Assembly: GCA_016934635.1 (NCBI GenBank)
Contig: JAFGSK010000081.1
Span: 38,052 to 102,051 of the forward strand
Reading direction: 5' to 3'
Length of the DNA stretch: 64,000 nt
Source: Caldifarciminota bacterium
GTDB lineage: Bacteria; Hydrothermota; Tepidihabitantia; B3-TA06
The notes under the pieces were generated by a model that saw only the letters and a list, made by a program, of their open reading frames with translations, ran no database searches and was not told where the DNA came from. Shown here piece after piece: positions 24,179 through 33,064 of the stretch. Numbering within the stretch: the stretch's first letter is position 1; each line of letters starts with the position of its first letter. A program made the position numbers and the translations under genes.

Positions 24179-24874
24179 CTATTCTTTTTTACCCTTACGG
24201 GTATCGGAGGAGATTTTCCCGTCCTTGAGGATTATCAGCCTGTCCGCGAAGTCCATGACCATCTTGTCATGCGTTGAAAAGATGAAGGTGGAGTCATGTT
24301 TTTCATTAAGTTTCCTCATAAGCTCCAGGGTTGACTTGCCGGTGGTGGAGTCCAGGTTGGCGGTAGGTTCATCAGCCAGGATCAGCTTTGGCTCTTTCAC
24401 CAGGGCGCGGGCCACTGCCACGCGCTGCTGCTGGCCGCCTGACATCGCAAGGGGACGACGGTGTATGTACTCTTTTAAACCTACGTCTATAAGTATCTTT
24501 TCAACTGCTTCCTTGCGTTTTGCCTTGTCCCAGTTAAGAAGAATGAGCGGGATCTCAACGTTCTCGAACGCTGTGAGAACCGGTATGAGGTTAAACGATT
24601 GAAAGATGAATCCGATAGAGTCCTTGCGAAGCTCTGCGCGTTCCTTCTTCTTCAAGTCCTCAAGGTTTGTGCTGTTGAGGGAAACCGTACCCTCAGTAGG
24701 GCTGTCAAGGCAGCCTATGATATTAAGGAGTGTAGTCTTGCCCGATCCTGACGGCCCGGCAATGGACAGGAACTCGCCTTCGGCTATCTCCAGGTCGATG
24801 CCCCGCAGGGCCTTGGTTGTGACCTTGCCTGTCTCGTAGTCCTTGACCAGATCCTTTATGGTTAGTAGAGCCAT
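24179..24874 (-). CDS. ABC transporter ATP-binding protein (LolD/MacB class)
   Basis: All nucleotide-binding motifs are present: Walker A GPSGSGKTT near residue 40, Q-loop FIFQSFNL, signature MSGGQQQRVAVARAL near 144-158, Walker B LILADEPTANLDS and the switch His in FSTHD. The length of 231 residues and the LDSPTEGTVSLNS segment put it in the LolD/MacB/FtsE class that drives mechanotransmission permeases. It would energise the three adjacent permeases at the inner membrane. Confidence 0.93.
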   Translation of the reverse strand: MALLTIKDLVKDYETGKVTTKALRGIDLEIAEGEFLSIAGPSGSGKTTLLNIIGCLDSPTEGTVSLNSTNLEDLKKKERAELRKDSIGFIFQSFNLIPVLTAFENVEIPLILLNWDKAKRKEAVEKILIDVGLKEYIHRRPLAMSGGQQQRVAVARALVKEPKLILADEPTANLDSTTGKSTLELMRKLNEKHDSTFIFSTHDKMVMDFADRLIILKDGKISSDTRKGKKE

Positions 24875-24892
24875 TGCGTCTCCTTTGTTTGC

Positions 24893-25882
24893 TTACTTCT
24901 TTTCAAAACCCTTCATCAGAAGGTCGACGAACTCCTCCATCTCTTCTTCTGTTGGCGTTTCGAGATCCTTTTTCCACTTCGTTATAAACGGCATGCCGTA
25001 GAGTAAAGCCAAACTTATCAGGTACCACACACCGATCGTGGGGTTCATCTTACGAATCTCTCCCTTCTGCATGGCGTCTGCGAGCATCTTTTCCATGTAT
25101 GCGAATGCTTCCTTGAAGGTTATATCAATTTTGCCGTCCATGCCCTTGCCACCGTGGTCGAGAAATTCCTTGATCCACAGATTCATGGGTATATCTTTTT
25201 GGCGGATCATTTTCATCTTGGTTCTGCTAAGGGCAAGGAAGCGTTCTCTGAAAGGAAGACTGGGATCGTCGATTTCCTGCATGACTTCAATGATATCGCC
25301 GAGGCTTGTTTTAAGAGTCGCCTGGTAAAGACCCTGTTTATCTTTGTAATAGTAATATATATTGGGCACGGTTACGCCGGCTTTATCTGCGATATCCCGG
25401 ATTGATGCACCTTCAAATCCTTTTTCAGCGAACAGTTCAGTAGCGGCATCCATTATCTTTTTTGGAACCTCGCCGTGTATGCGGCGGGACTTATCGTAGT
25501 CCTCCTTAGCCTCCTCGACGACCTTGAATATGTCGACCGTGTCCACATCGGACTCAAACCAGCGGGGAGAGGGGCCGGGTGAAATTACCCAGTAACGAGA
25601 ACCGTTACGTGAACGATCCATGTAGCCTTCATCCACAAGATAGCGGCGCAGGGCAACAAAGTCCAGACCGGGAGGGTTATGCATACCCACAAGCCAGGCT
25701 TTGATCTCCTCATTGATTTCAGCTTCGGTATAGTCTTTTCCGTTTGAAAGTGTCATAACGATACTCTTCAGGAGGATGTGCCGGTCGCGGCGCTTTCGAG
25801 GATACTGCGAGATGCGGTTCTGAGCGAACAGCTGTACGAGCCGCTTGGAAAACTCCTCTTTGGTTATGAACTTATTCTGCAT
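24893..25882 (-). CDS. TetR-family regulator with N-terminal DUF2087 domain
   Basis: Two domains are visible in 329 residues. Residues about 8-105 match DUF2087: SQYPRKRRDRHILLKSIVMT, a YTEAEINEEIKAWL helix and ALRRYLVDEGYMDRSRNGSR followed by YW. Residues 135-329 are a TetR regulator with the helix-turn-helix KIMDAATELFAEKGFEGASI / RDIADKAGVTVPNIYYYYKD and a ligand-binding helical domain. DUF2087 usually occurs alone or with other helix-turn-helix regulators, so a TetR fusion is unusual. It is the first gene of the ABC/LolA operon and probably represses it through the palindromic sites next to its promoter. Confidence 0.87.
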   Translation of the reverse strand: MQNKFITKEEFSKRLVQLFAQNRISQYPRKRRDRHILLKSIVMTLSNGKDYTEAEINEEIKAWLVGMHNPPGLDFVALRRYLVDEGYMDRSRNGSRYWVISPGPSPRWFESDVDTVDIFKVVEEAKEDYDKSRRIHGEVPKKIMDAATELFAEKGFEGASIRDIADKAGVTVPNIYYYYKDKQGLYQATLKTSLGDIIEVMQEIDDPSLPFRERFLALSRTKMKMIRQKDIPMNLWIKEFLDHGGKGMDGKIDITFKEAFAYMEKMLADAMQKGEIRKMNPTIGVWYLISLALLYGMPFITKWKKDLETPTEEEMEEFVDLLMKGFEKK

Positions 25883-25908
25883 CGATCCTCCAAATTAAAT
25901 TTCTTTAA

Positions 25909-26070
25909 CTAACGTTAGGATTATAGTAAAAAATCAATCCTTGTCAAGTCTTGCTTAGTTAATGTTAAGTTAATCGAAGTTTAGATCAGTCAGGTTTCTT
26001 ATTTTAGCTAATGTTAGATAGAATAGATGATAAGTATTGTCGATACGGGCACTACTTAACAAGTGTTAAG
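25909..26070. promoter_or_regulatory. probable TetR operator cluster (four related palindromes)
   Basis: Sites CTAACGTTAG (25909-25918, perfect palindrome), TTAATGTTAA (25959-25968), CTAATGTTAG (26008-26017) and CTTAAC-AAGT-GTTAAG (26055-26070) share the half-site TTAAC/CTAAC. The first lies 1 bp downstream of the -10 box and the second is upstream of the -35 box, as expected for repression of the TetR-ABC operon. Confidence 0.6.
25920..25947 (-). promoter_or_regulatory. consensus promoter of the TetR-ABC-LolA operon
   Basis: On the minus strand TTGACA (25942-25947) and TATAAT (25920-25925) are perfect and 16 bp apart. AGGATCG lies before the ATG at 25882. Confidence 0.8.
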
Positions 26071-26294
26071 TTTGGCTTAGGCGTTTAGTCGAAAACCCCT
26101 TGAGAGAGGTTATATATTCGGAAACGTCTTTATTCGCAAGAGACATCTCATAATCCTGGAAATTGTCTGTTAATCTGTTTCTCTACATCAATCTCAGACC
26201 AAGGATAAACCAGGCTGCAATCCGTGGATGCATTTTCAATCCCTTGGTTCAAATCCCCTTAGACTTAGAAAACCGTCCAGGATCCCGTTGGCTC
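26071..26294. other. intergenic region, no gene seen
   Basis: There is no coding support between the operator cluster and the end of the LuxE-type gene. A GGTTCAAATCC at 26237-26247 looks like a tRNA T-arm, but the flanks do not fold. Confidence 0.4.
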
Positions 26295-27452
26295 TCAAAC
26301 TTGAGCCGTCTGTGCGCTCAGTAATTCATCAACGGCGATGGAGTACTCTCGTGATTCGACGCCTTTTGCCCTGCCTATAACCTCAAATCCGGTTCCTATC
26401 TCGTAGCCTGTGTCGTCGGTCTGAAGAGCCTGGACCGTTACTATGTTGCTAAGGCAGTAATGTCTGAGAAGTCCGTGTTTTCCTTTGGGAATGGGTTCCA
26501 GGGTATCCGGGTCCACAACGACAGTTCTGGTCCATGGAGGGTTAATCTTGTGACGCGGCTCCTCGTGACCTCTTATGTAATTGTAGAGAACGTTATCGGG
26601 GAGAAGGGCTTGAAGTTCGGTCATCATATAGCAATTTATCAACAAGTGAGGTTCGATTCCGATAATTTGATTGGCCAATCCTAAGTATTCTGTTTTACTT
26701 GGTTCTCTTGATCGACCCTTATAGCCACCGGTGTCAAGGGAACGGCTGCCTTCCGGCAGTCTGAAAACCAGATCATTCCTGAGACAATAATCATAGAGGT
26801 GGACATAATCGTAGGTGGTTCCCAGAATCAGTACCGGCTCTTCGTCAACTTCGGACTGTCTGAAGCTCTTCTCAATATAATTAATGTTTAATCCTACCGT
26901 GGTTAAGAGGAAACGTGGCTCTCCAAGATAGTGATTTTCTATGATTTTCTTTGGAACGTGTAGTACTGCCGCATCGTGTGGTAGCCTGTCCGGAGAAGGG
27001 CTAAGAAGCAGTGCATGTAACTTCTCGGAAGGGTCTCTATAGAAAAAGGTCTCCACCGTTTTCTTCAGGGACAGATCAAGCATTTTGAGTCCGGATTCGT
27101 TTAGAAAAACCTTTGAGCGCTTCTTAGGATTGGTAGTCCCGCTTGAAAGAAAAATCTTAGCCGCTTGCTCAGGAGGGAAGGTACACAAAGGGATTTCTTT
27201 GAAGGCATTGGTTGGTACGGCGGGTATCAGTTTCCAATCGTCAATATCTCCTGGCTTGACACCACGCATGATGCAGTACTTTCGGTACGGTTCGTTTGCT
27301 TTGTACTGGTACTCGAACAGACGAAGTGCAAGTTCAGCGAATTTATCTTCCGTGTCAGGTTGTTCAATCCCCCCATTTATAAAATCAGCAATATCCTTTT
27401 CCAGATTATGAAAGTAGTCCGAATCACCGTCATATTTATCCGGTATAGTCAT
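26295..27452 (-). CDS. LuxE-type acyl-protein synthetase / long-chain-fatty-acid ligase-like
   Basis: The protein belongs to the LuxE branch of adenylate-forming enzymes. Residues about 50-100 (AVPTNAFKEIPLCTFPPEQA) are followed by IFLSSGTTNPKKRSKVFLNE, the ATP-binding Ser/Thr/Gly loop, and LDTGGYKGRSREPS near residue 240, the family-specific 'GG-KGR' motif. In bioluminescent bacteria LuxE activates fatty acids for reduction by LuxC. Here no LuxC or LuxD neighbours it, so it more likely belongs to another acyl or aryl activation pathway. It is 385 residues, a normal length, and single-gene with its own promoter. Confidence 0.85.
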   Translation of the reverse strand: MTIPDKYDGDSDYFHNLEKDIADFINGGIEQPDTEDKFAELALRLFEYQYKANEPYRKYCIMRGVKPGDIDDWKLIPAVPTNAFKEIPLCTFPPEQAAKIFLSSGTTNPKKRSKVFLNESGLKMLDLSLKKTVETFFYRDPSEKLHALLLSPSPDRLPHDAAVLHVPKKIIENHYLGEPRFLLTTVGLNINYIEKSFRQSEVDEEPVLILGTTYDYVHLYDYCLRNDLVFRLPEGSRSLDTGGYKGRSREPSKTEYLGLANQIIGIEPHLLINCYMMTELQALLPDNVLYNYIRGHEEPRHKINPPWTRTVVVDPDTLEPIPKGKHGLLRHYCLSNIVTVQALQTDDTGYEIGTGFEVIGRAKGVESREYSIAVDELLSAQTAQV

Positions 27453-27572
27453 TTGACCTCCTTCTTATCCTGAATTCTCGGACTAGTCAGGCAACGATTT
27501 TTTTCGTTGGTTTTACCTTTCCCCTCTCCAAAAGGTATGAGTGGTCAAAAGACAATCTCAGTTGATAATTTA

Positions 27573-27600
27573 ACTATAGCCAGGAACTTGAATATGTCAA
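27573..27600 (-). promoter_or_regulatory. promoter of the LuxE-type gene
   Basis: On the minus strand TTGACA (27595-27600) and TATAGT (27573-27578) are 16 bp apart. AAGGAGGT lies before the ATG at 27452. Confidence 0.7.
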
Positions 27601-27669
27601 GACTTGTCACCAGGATATGATGGCGTAAATACCGTTTCTTCCCGATCGCATTTCGTTGATAACGATGTC

Positions 27670-28653
27670 TTAGTGTTTCTCCTCTTTAAGTCTCTTCCCT
27701 TCACGGTCGAAGACAGTGCGACTATCCCAGTCATGTCCTGCAATATCGGGTCCCTTCGGTTTCATGTAACGATAGATGTAGTGGGGAATGTCCGTGTTTT
27801 TCCAGTACTCTAAACTATCCACAGCCCAGATTGAGTCGGTGATGTTTTTCCGGTGGTATGCAATCTTACTGAGTAATCCCTCACTGTATATGTAACACCA
27901 TTTGTATATGCCCACCTCGGTCATGAACAATGCGCCTTGAGACGTTAGCGTGGTTGCCACATCTACCGTATCGCCCGAGAAGCAGTAGAATCTGCCGCAG
28001 TCAGGATAAGGGTTGATTACCCAGATGAAGCGAACTTTTCCATTCTCCTTCCAGGCTTGTACGTAACCGGTTAAAGTATCGTGTATTCCGCCGGGACACA
28101 GGCTTTTAAGCCAATTGCCCGGGGCAGGTTTATTATACTTGAGATCGGGAAACTCCGCATATTTGTAAACGGATGCATTACCTTCAAAATCTGACCATTC
28201 AGGGAACAAATCTTCAAGTGTGGGCAGGTGATTCAAACGGTATAAAGGTTTAACATTCTCCAGTTCCCAATAATTGCCCTCAAAATCCTTGAATCCGGGA
28301 GGGGGACCGTACTTTCTTTCGGGATTGAGTTTGAAGGTTAACATCAGGTCGTGATACTCTTTAAATGGAAGCAGCAGGTCTCCGTAGAGCTTGATTGTTG
28401 CGTACACCGACAGACCGAATACACTGTCCTCCAGCTTTCCTTTCAAGACATCCTTGACCTTGCAGGAAAAAACGTGGCCCCAGCCGTGTGATAGCGTATA
28501 GTCGGCGTCAACTAAAACGGTAAGCGTTGTATCGGTAACCGCTTCATTGCCGTCACTTGCGGTCCCGGCACTGCCGGCGGCTTCAGTTGTGCCGCATCCT
28601 GTTAACACGAGAACGCTTAACAGTATCAGGAAATCAGGAAACCCCCTGTTCAT
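27670..28653 (-). CDS. lipoprotein of unknown function
   Basis: The lipobox LTGC is at about residue 20, followed by a flexible Gly/Ala/Ser-rich linker. The body of about 290 residues has beta-type segments (LTVLVDADYTLSHGWGHVFS and KVKDVLKGKL) that resemble the start of proteins measuring metal or stress response, but I cannot name a family. Three Cys residues occur near the middle (SLCPGG, PDCGRFYCFSG). It starts within the stop codon of the upstream gene (ATGA overlap), so the two are coupled. Confidence 0.65.
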   Translation of the reverse strand: MNRGFPDFLILLSVLVLTGCGTTEAAGSAGTASDGNEAVTDTTLTVLVDADYTLSHGWGHVFSCKVKDVLKGKLEDSVFGLSVYATIKLYGDLLLPFKEYHDLMLTFKLNPERKYGPPPGFKDFEGNYWELENVKPLYRLNHLPTLEDLFPEWSDFEGNASVYKYAEFPDLKYNKPAPGNWLKSLCPGGIHDTLTGYVQAWKENGKVRFIWVINPYPDCGRFYCFSGDTVDVATTLTSQGALFMTEVGIYKWCYIYSEGLLSKIAYHRKNITDSIWAVDSLEYWKNTDIPHYIYRYMKPKGPDIAGHDWDSRTVFDREGKRLKEEKH

Positions 28654-29351
28654 TCTTTGCTCCCTGTTCGAAAATCGACCAGTTTAACGTCAATCTCGGA
28701 AACCGTGCCGTGATGAGCGTATCTGTACCTCGTAATTCCAATGCCTGGAACGAAATCAACAATCGTATGATCGGGTAAGGTAGCTAAAGCCAGACGATAT
28801 CGGGTTTCGCTCACCAGGGGTAAACCTCTTATAACGCCTGGTTCGATGCTGTCTACCTCAATGACCTGCCAGTGATAACTATCCTTACATCCACCAAAGG
28901 CCTTGTTAAGGGATAGGGGAAGATCAAGGAATAGTTCAGATTTATAGAGCCAGCCATCAGGCATCAAGGTTGAATCCTTGAGTAGTCCTAAAACTTGTTC
29001 CACCCTGGGTTCAGTAATCAGGTAGTACAGGTTCTCTCCCTTTCTTACAATCAAGTAATCGCCGGGCTGCCGGTTCTCCTCGTACCAGCGAAGATCGGCA
29101 GGATGTCCTTTTACTCGAGCTGCCGTTATCCCGTTACTTTCAATCGTTTCGACAATCTCCATTCTCCACGTGATCGTATCCTCCCTTATCTCCGACGAAT
29201 TGGGCTCTGTCCATTTTACTTGCCCCTTGTATACCCAGTAAGCACCTTCGTTCATTGGAAAGGCATTCTCCCAACTTGATGTTCCTGATTGAATGGGATT
29301 TGAAAAAACAAGGGCCGGTATGGTTGCCAAGAGTGAAATTATCTTAACCAC
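28650..29351 (-). CDS. exported protein of unknown function
   Basis: A signal peptide (residues 1-17) is followed by NEGAYWVYKGQVKWTEPNSS, a pattern typical of small secreted proteins that open with an 'FPLxxGxxWxYxG' strand in this and related genomes. The 233-residue beta-rich body holds no catalytic motif. It overlaps the next lipoprotein gene by 4 bp and follows another lipoprotein gene by 23 bp, forming a likely three-gene surface-protein operon. Confidence 0.65.
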   Translation of the reverse strand: MVKIISLLATIPALVFSNPIQSGTSSWENAFPMNEGAYWVYKGQVKWTEPNSSEIREDTITWRMEIVETIESNGITAARVKGHPADLRWYEENRQPGDYLIVRKGENLYYLITEPRVEQVLGLLKDSTLMPDGWLYKSELFLDLPLSLNKAFGGCKDSYHWQVIEVDSIEPGVIRGLPLVSETRYRLALATLPDHTIVDFVPGIGITRYRYAHHGTVSEIDVKLVDFRTGSKE

Positions 29352-29374
29352 TATCCTCCTTTACTATTTAGGTA

Positions 29375-30376
29375 TTATCGTTCCCAGCCGTATATTCTCC
29401 GCTCGGAAGTTGCCAGAAGTCTCTTAGTCGAGCCATCTTCCGGCACGAACCAGAGTTCGAATCTTGCCGGGTACTCATGTTCCCAGTCGCCTTCCTTGCA
29501 CCATGCTTCGCAGTCGAAGAAGAACTTTTCCTTCGGATTGCTCGACCATCCCACGTACTCGATAGTTCTTTTTTGTTCCATCTCGTACATAACCTCAACA
29601 CCCGTCTGGGTATTGAACACCTTGAAGTAGATCCAGCCCGGTTTGCCGGGATTTACGTATCCGTGCGCATTGTATATCCCAGGTTGTAAACCGTCATCGA
29701 TAATGATCTGGTTGGTATCGGCAATTATCGCAGAACCAGGAGGAAGGAGAGAGGGGGAGAGGCCCTTTTCCATTAGCTGGCCTAACTCCTCATTGATCTC
29801 GTCGATGACCCTTTGAGTGAAAGCCCTGTCACTGCTTTTCGCCTGTTCGTAAATCTCGAGCCACGTTCCCTCTCCTTCGAGAACGAGATAGGACTCTATC
29901 CCGGGCTGATCGTACTCAGGCTTGTACACGTTGAGTTCGACCGCATCGTCACCCACCGAACCTTTGTCGTACAAATCGCTTCGTATCCAGCCGTCCTCGC
30001 TTCGCGGCTTGTATGGTTCGAGCCTGAGCATCACCCTTGACTGAAGCAGTGTATCTTTGGTAAAATCCGCAATATAACCGTGCAATGTCGTAAACCACCC
30101 ATCCTCACCTTTCGCTCTCCTCAGTGCGACAATTGTCCCTTCAATCGTAGGCGTCTCGCCAAACCGCGTAACCCGCCACTCGGCACTCGAACAAAGGTAG
30201 CGTAGGAGAAGCTCCTTCTTATCTCCGGTGAACGTATTCAGGGTAGTGTCGGAAGCGTCGATTGTTACAGTCCCTGTCTTTTCCCTCGCATCTTTGTAGT
30301 CGAGAACGTCAGATACAACTGAACCGCAGCAACCGGCAAAAAGCATTAATGCCACGACCGACATGCACGCTCTCAT
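29375..30376 (-). CDS. lipoprotein of unknown function
   Basis: The signal peptide ends in a lipobox (LFAGC, Cys16). The first half (KTGTVTIDASDTTLNTFTGD, then VALRRAKGEDGWFTTLHGYI) appears beta-rich; the middle has a long helix (EIYEQAKSSDRAFTQRVIDE). The C-terminal third, EKFFFDCEAWCKEGDWEHEY, has two Cys residues that could pair. I know no family. The neighbouring genes downstream are also exported, pointing to a shared envelope role. Confidence 0.65.
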   Translation of the reverse strand: MRACMSVVALMLFAGCCGSVVSDVLDYKDAREKTGTVTIDASDTTLNTFTGDKKELLLRYLCSSAEWRVTRFGETPTIEGTIVALRRAKGEDGWFTTLHGYIADFTKDTLLQSRVMLRLEPYKPRSEDGWIRSDLYDKGSVGDDAVELNVYKPEYDQPGIESYLVLEGEGTWLEIYEQAKSSDRAFTQRVIDEINEELGQLMEKGLSPSLLPPGSAIIADTNQIIIDDGLQPGIYNAHGYVNPGKPGWIYFKVFNTQTGVEVMYEMEQKRTIEYVGWSSNPKEKFFFDCEAWCKEGDWEHEYPARFELWFVPEDGSTKRLLATSERRIYGWER

Positions 30377-30420
30377 AATATTCTAATACCCCTTTCTAAT
30401 GGAGATATTCCGCATCGACG

Positions 30421-31266
30421 TCATTTTATCGAAAGCTCAAGCCCGCATTGGTCGATGTCGAAAAGGATGCTCTCGGAGAAGTATTTCGGGTCTCTTACGT
30501 AATTAAGATACTCAGTAAAAACTCCTTGTTTCTGGAATCCTGGATCGGTAACGTCGTGCGCCAGAACCCAAGCCCCTTTAGCGAGTTTGGGGTAGAGTAT
30601 TTTCAGGAGTTCCAAATACAGCTTCTTGCCTATCTTCTCGCCGTCGGCGTCGAGATGAAGGAAGACTACAGGTCCTTCCAGTCGTTGGGCCACTAAACGT
30701 CCGTCCTCAGCAATCAATTCTACGTGATCGGAACCTTCCAGGATAGCGAAATTCTTGCGAGCGCCTTCGATTGCCTCAGTATTGATATCTACACCGTACA
30801 CTCTCTCAGCATTGTAAAGCTTGTCCTTCCCGCAACTCGGACCAGCGCTCCATGCAAGGGTATAGCCATAGAAGATGCCCATTCCCACGACAATCCTGGG
30901 TTGTTTGATAGAGGCCAGCATGTAGAAGAGCCTGCGCATCGCTTTAGTGAAGCTTGTCCAGGGGTAGTACCACTTCTCCTTGGTTAACGCAACCAGCTTG
31001 TCAAAGGCATCCTTGCTGTAGAAGGCGTCAGGTGGCACGAGCGCTTTCCCCTTGAGCATTTCGAGGATCGAATCCACAACATACTCGTCATCTATGGAGG
31101 AAAGCAGACTCAAGAAATCCTCATCCCGGAAACAAACCTCTTTTCTGAGGCCGTCTTTGGCGTCATAGTTGAACCTGGCGTCAGGGGCAACCAGGTTGCC
31201 GTAACTCTTGAGCGCGGCAAGGGTTTTCTCTATGGACTTTTTATCCGGTCTGAAAACAAGAGCCAT
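30421..31266 (-). CDS. SAM-dependent O-methyltransferase-like protein
   Basis: Residues 120-281 show a Rossmann-type methyltransferase: VVGMGIFYGYTLAWSAG is the glycine loop (motif I), ERVYGVDINTEAIEGARKNF carries the acidic ribose-binding residue, and VVFLHLDADGEK plus AKGAWVLAHDV form motifs IV-V. An N-terminal helical extension (1-115) is typical of O-methyltransferases acting on small molecules. It starts 2 bp after the stop of the upstream APH-type kinase gene, suggesting a common small-molecule target. Confidence 0.75.
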   Translation of the reverse strand: MALVFRPDKKSIEKTLAALKSYGNLVAPDARFNYDAKDGLRKEVCFRDEDFLSLLSSIDDEYVVDSILEMLKGKALVPPDAFYSKDAFDKLVALTKEKWYYPWTSFTKAMRRLFYMLASIKQPRIVVGMGIFYGYTLAWSAGPSCGKDKLYNAERVYGVDINTEAIEGARKNFAILEGSDHVELIAEDGRLVAQRLEGPVVFLHLDADGEKIGKKLYLELLKILYPKLAKGAWVLAHDVTDPGFQKQGVFTEYLNYVRDPKYFSESILFDIDQCGLELSIK

Positions 31267-31268
31267 GA

Positions 31269-32264
31269 TCAGATACTGGTAAAGTCAACGTCCACGAGAG
31301 GAACGTCGTTTTCGATGTTGTGGCGGAAACGCTCGATCGCTGCCTGCTGCCGTTCATCGAGATTATCCATGTCCCACTTCTTGTTAAGCCACACGTAGGT
31401 TTGTATCTCCCTTAGCTTTAAGAAGTCGTGGTAGGTACTCTTCCACCAATCGTCCAGAAGATTTTCCCGTCTATATCCTTCCCAGAAGTTCGTAAGCCAG
31501 AATTTTGCATATTCTGCCATATCTCCTGTCGGTTCGCACAACCATCTCGAGTAAAAAAGGATTATGGCAATATCTGCGGCAAACCAGATATGGTGAATGT
31601 CGTCGAAATCGAACACCGTGATGTTACCTGCATCGTCTGCGAATATGTTGTGCTGATGGACGTCGGTGTGCAGGAGCCCGTAGGTGTCTTTACCGACCGG
31701 TAATTTCTTAATATGTTCAACAAGTTTTCCGGTTTTTTCAACAATGACCGCATCGGACTCCTGAAGGTATTTTTCGACATTCAGATAGTCGAATTCATGC
31801 CAATGCTCCCTGCGGATATCGTCTCCCGGATCAGGATAGTCCTTGGTCAGGCGGTGCATCAGGCCAACTATCCTGCCCCATTTGCAAATCAACTCCGGAG
31901 TACATTCACTCGGCTGTGGTCTCCTCCCAGGGGCCATCTGAAACGAGACTGCCATGAAAAAAGAGCCGTCTCTTGCCTGGATTACCTCTATAAGGTCGCC
32001 CTGTGGTGAGTCGTACTCCCGGGCTGCGGGTACGCCTCGATCTGCCAGATAATTGAGCCAGTCGATCTCACCCTTTATCTGATTAACCGTGCGGTGCGAC
32101 GAATGGGTTACCCTCAGAATCCTCTCAGCACCGTCGTAAGGATATGAGTAGACGAAGTTCTCGGCATCGCCCAGTAGCTTCAACTCCTCCTTCTTCGTCA
32201 CGAATCGAGAAGCGACCTCATCCTTAATGTCGTCCGTAAATAACTCAACTACTTCTTTTTCCAT
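31269..32264 (-). CDS. APH-family phosphotransferase (homoserine kinase-like/HSK2-type)
   Basis: This aminoglycoside-phosphotransferase-fold kinase has LLHTDVHQHNIFADD as catalytic loop (Asp, then Asn in the HxDxxxxN pattern) and ITVFDFDDIHHIWFAADIAI as the metal-binding Asp segment. The N-terminal lobe has RILRVTHSSHR with the likely ATP-binding Lys replaced by Arg-rich sequence. Closest in outline to the spectinomycin/homoserine kinase type with an N-terminal small lobe. The ATG at 32264 has AAAAAGGAG upstream; a longer start at 32318 has none. It is the first gene of a two-gene unit with the methyltransferase. Confidence 0.8.
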   Translation of the reverse strand: MEKEVVELFTDDIKDEVASRFVTKKEELKLLGDAENFVYSYPYDGAERILRVTHSSHRTVNQIKGEIDWLNYLADRGVPAAREYDSPQGDLIEVIQARDGSFFMAVSFQMAPGRRPQPSECTPELICKWGRIVGLMHRLTKDYPDPGDDIRREHWHEFDYLNVEKYLQESDAVIVEKTGKLVEHIKKLPVGKDTYGLLHTDVHQHNIFADDAGNITVFDFDDIHHIWFAADIAIILFYSRWLCEPTGDMAEYAKFWLTNFWEGYRRENLLDDWWKSTYHDFLKLREIQTYVWLNKKWDMDNLDERQQAAIERFRHNIENDVPLVDVDFTSI

Positions 32265-32330
32265 CCAAACTCCTTTTTTGATATGACGAAACAAAACACG
32301 ACTGGTTGCATCCATCACTTTGAAAATTAT

Positions 32331-32359
32331 TTGACACGCTATTTGAGTTTACTTACAAT
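32331..32359 (+). promoter_or_regulatory. promoter of the class I methyltransferase gene
   Basis: TTGACA at 32331-32336 and TACAAT at 32354-32359 are 17 bp apart. GGAGG precedes the start. Confidence 0.65.
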
Positions 32360-32402
32360 CAGCCGAGGCAATCAAAATAGTTATTGAACTACTGGAGGAA
32401 TG

Positions 32403-33023
32403 ATGATTGAACGTTCGTCAATCTTTTATACGCGGGTTTTTGATGATCCCAAGGAAGCAGAAGAGTATTCCCGAAACGCGGCGATGAGGGCTATAAGGCT
32501 GGGTTCCATCTATGCTTCCGCTTTCATAAAAGAAGGGTTTGAGAATGGCCGGGTGCTCGATGTCGGTTCAGGCGGAGGCGAGATGCTTATCGAGATAGTG
32601 AAGGAGTTACCAGGTTTAGAAGGGGTCGGAGTTGATCTTTCAGAGCCTCTTATCGGAATGGCTGGGAAGAAGGCTGAGGAAGCGGGAATCGCCGACCGGA
32701 TTAAGTTCATCAAGGGCGATGTCCAGAACATGCCCTTCAAGGATGATTCGTTCGACGCGGTGATCAGCCTGAATGTCTTTCACGTGCTCCCTGATCCGGT
32801 TGCTATGCTTGACGAGGTTGAGCGGGTGCTGAAACCGGATGGGAGATTCGGGTTGAGTGATATTAAGCGCTCCTGGCTGGGAAGGCTCATGAAGATGCTT
32901 GCCACCGCATATTCCGTTGAAGAGGTCAGGGAAATTCTCAAGCGCTCCAAACTTCGTTCCTGGAAAATCGAGGAAAGAGCGATGTGGTTTTCGATAATTG
33001 CAGGTGCATGGAAAGATTTATAA
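32403..33023 (+). CDS. class I SAM-dependent methyltransferase (UbiE/BioC-like)
   Basis: The canonical motif I VLDVGSGGGEMLIEIVKELP is followed by GVDLSEPLIGMAGKKAEEAG, then FIKGDVQNMPFKDDSFDAVI (motif II with the acidic ribose contact and post-II PFxDxSFD) and HVLPDPVAMLDEVERVLKPD. This is the methyltransf_11/25 set. At 206 residues it is a minimal domain. The substrate is unknown. Two adjacent ATG codons exist; the second is chosen because it leaves 4 nt between GGAGG and the start. Confidence 0.88.
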   Translation: MIERSSIFYTRVFDDPKEAEEYSRNAAMRAIRLGSIYASAFIKEGFENGRVLDVGSGGGEMLIEIVKELPGLEGVGVDLSEPLIGMAGKKAEEAGIADRIKFIKGDVQNMPFKDDSFDAVISLNVFHVLPDPVAMLDEVERVLKPDGRFGLSDIKRSWLGRLMKMLATAYSVEEVREILKRSKLRSWKIEERAMWFSIIAGAWKDL

Positions 33024-33064
33024 AGTTGTCTGAGACAGAAAAACCCTTGATCCGATGATTCCTA

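Noticed and set aside
26230..26260. tRNA-like T-arm sequence (GGTTCAAATCC)
   Set aside because: Neither the T stem nor an acceptor or anticodon arm can be formed from the flanking sequence.
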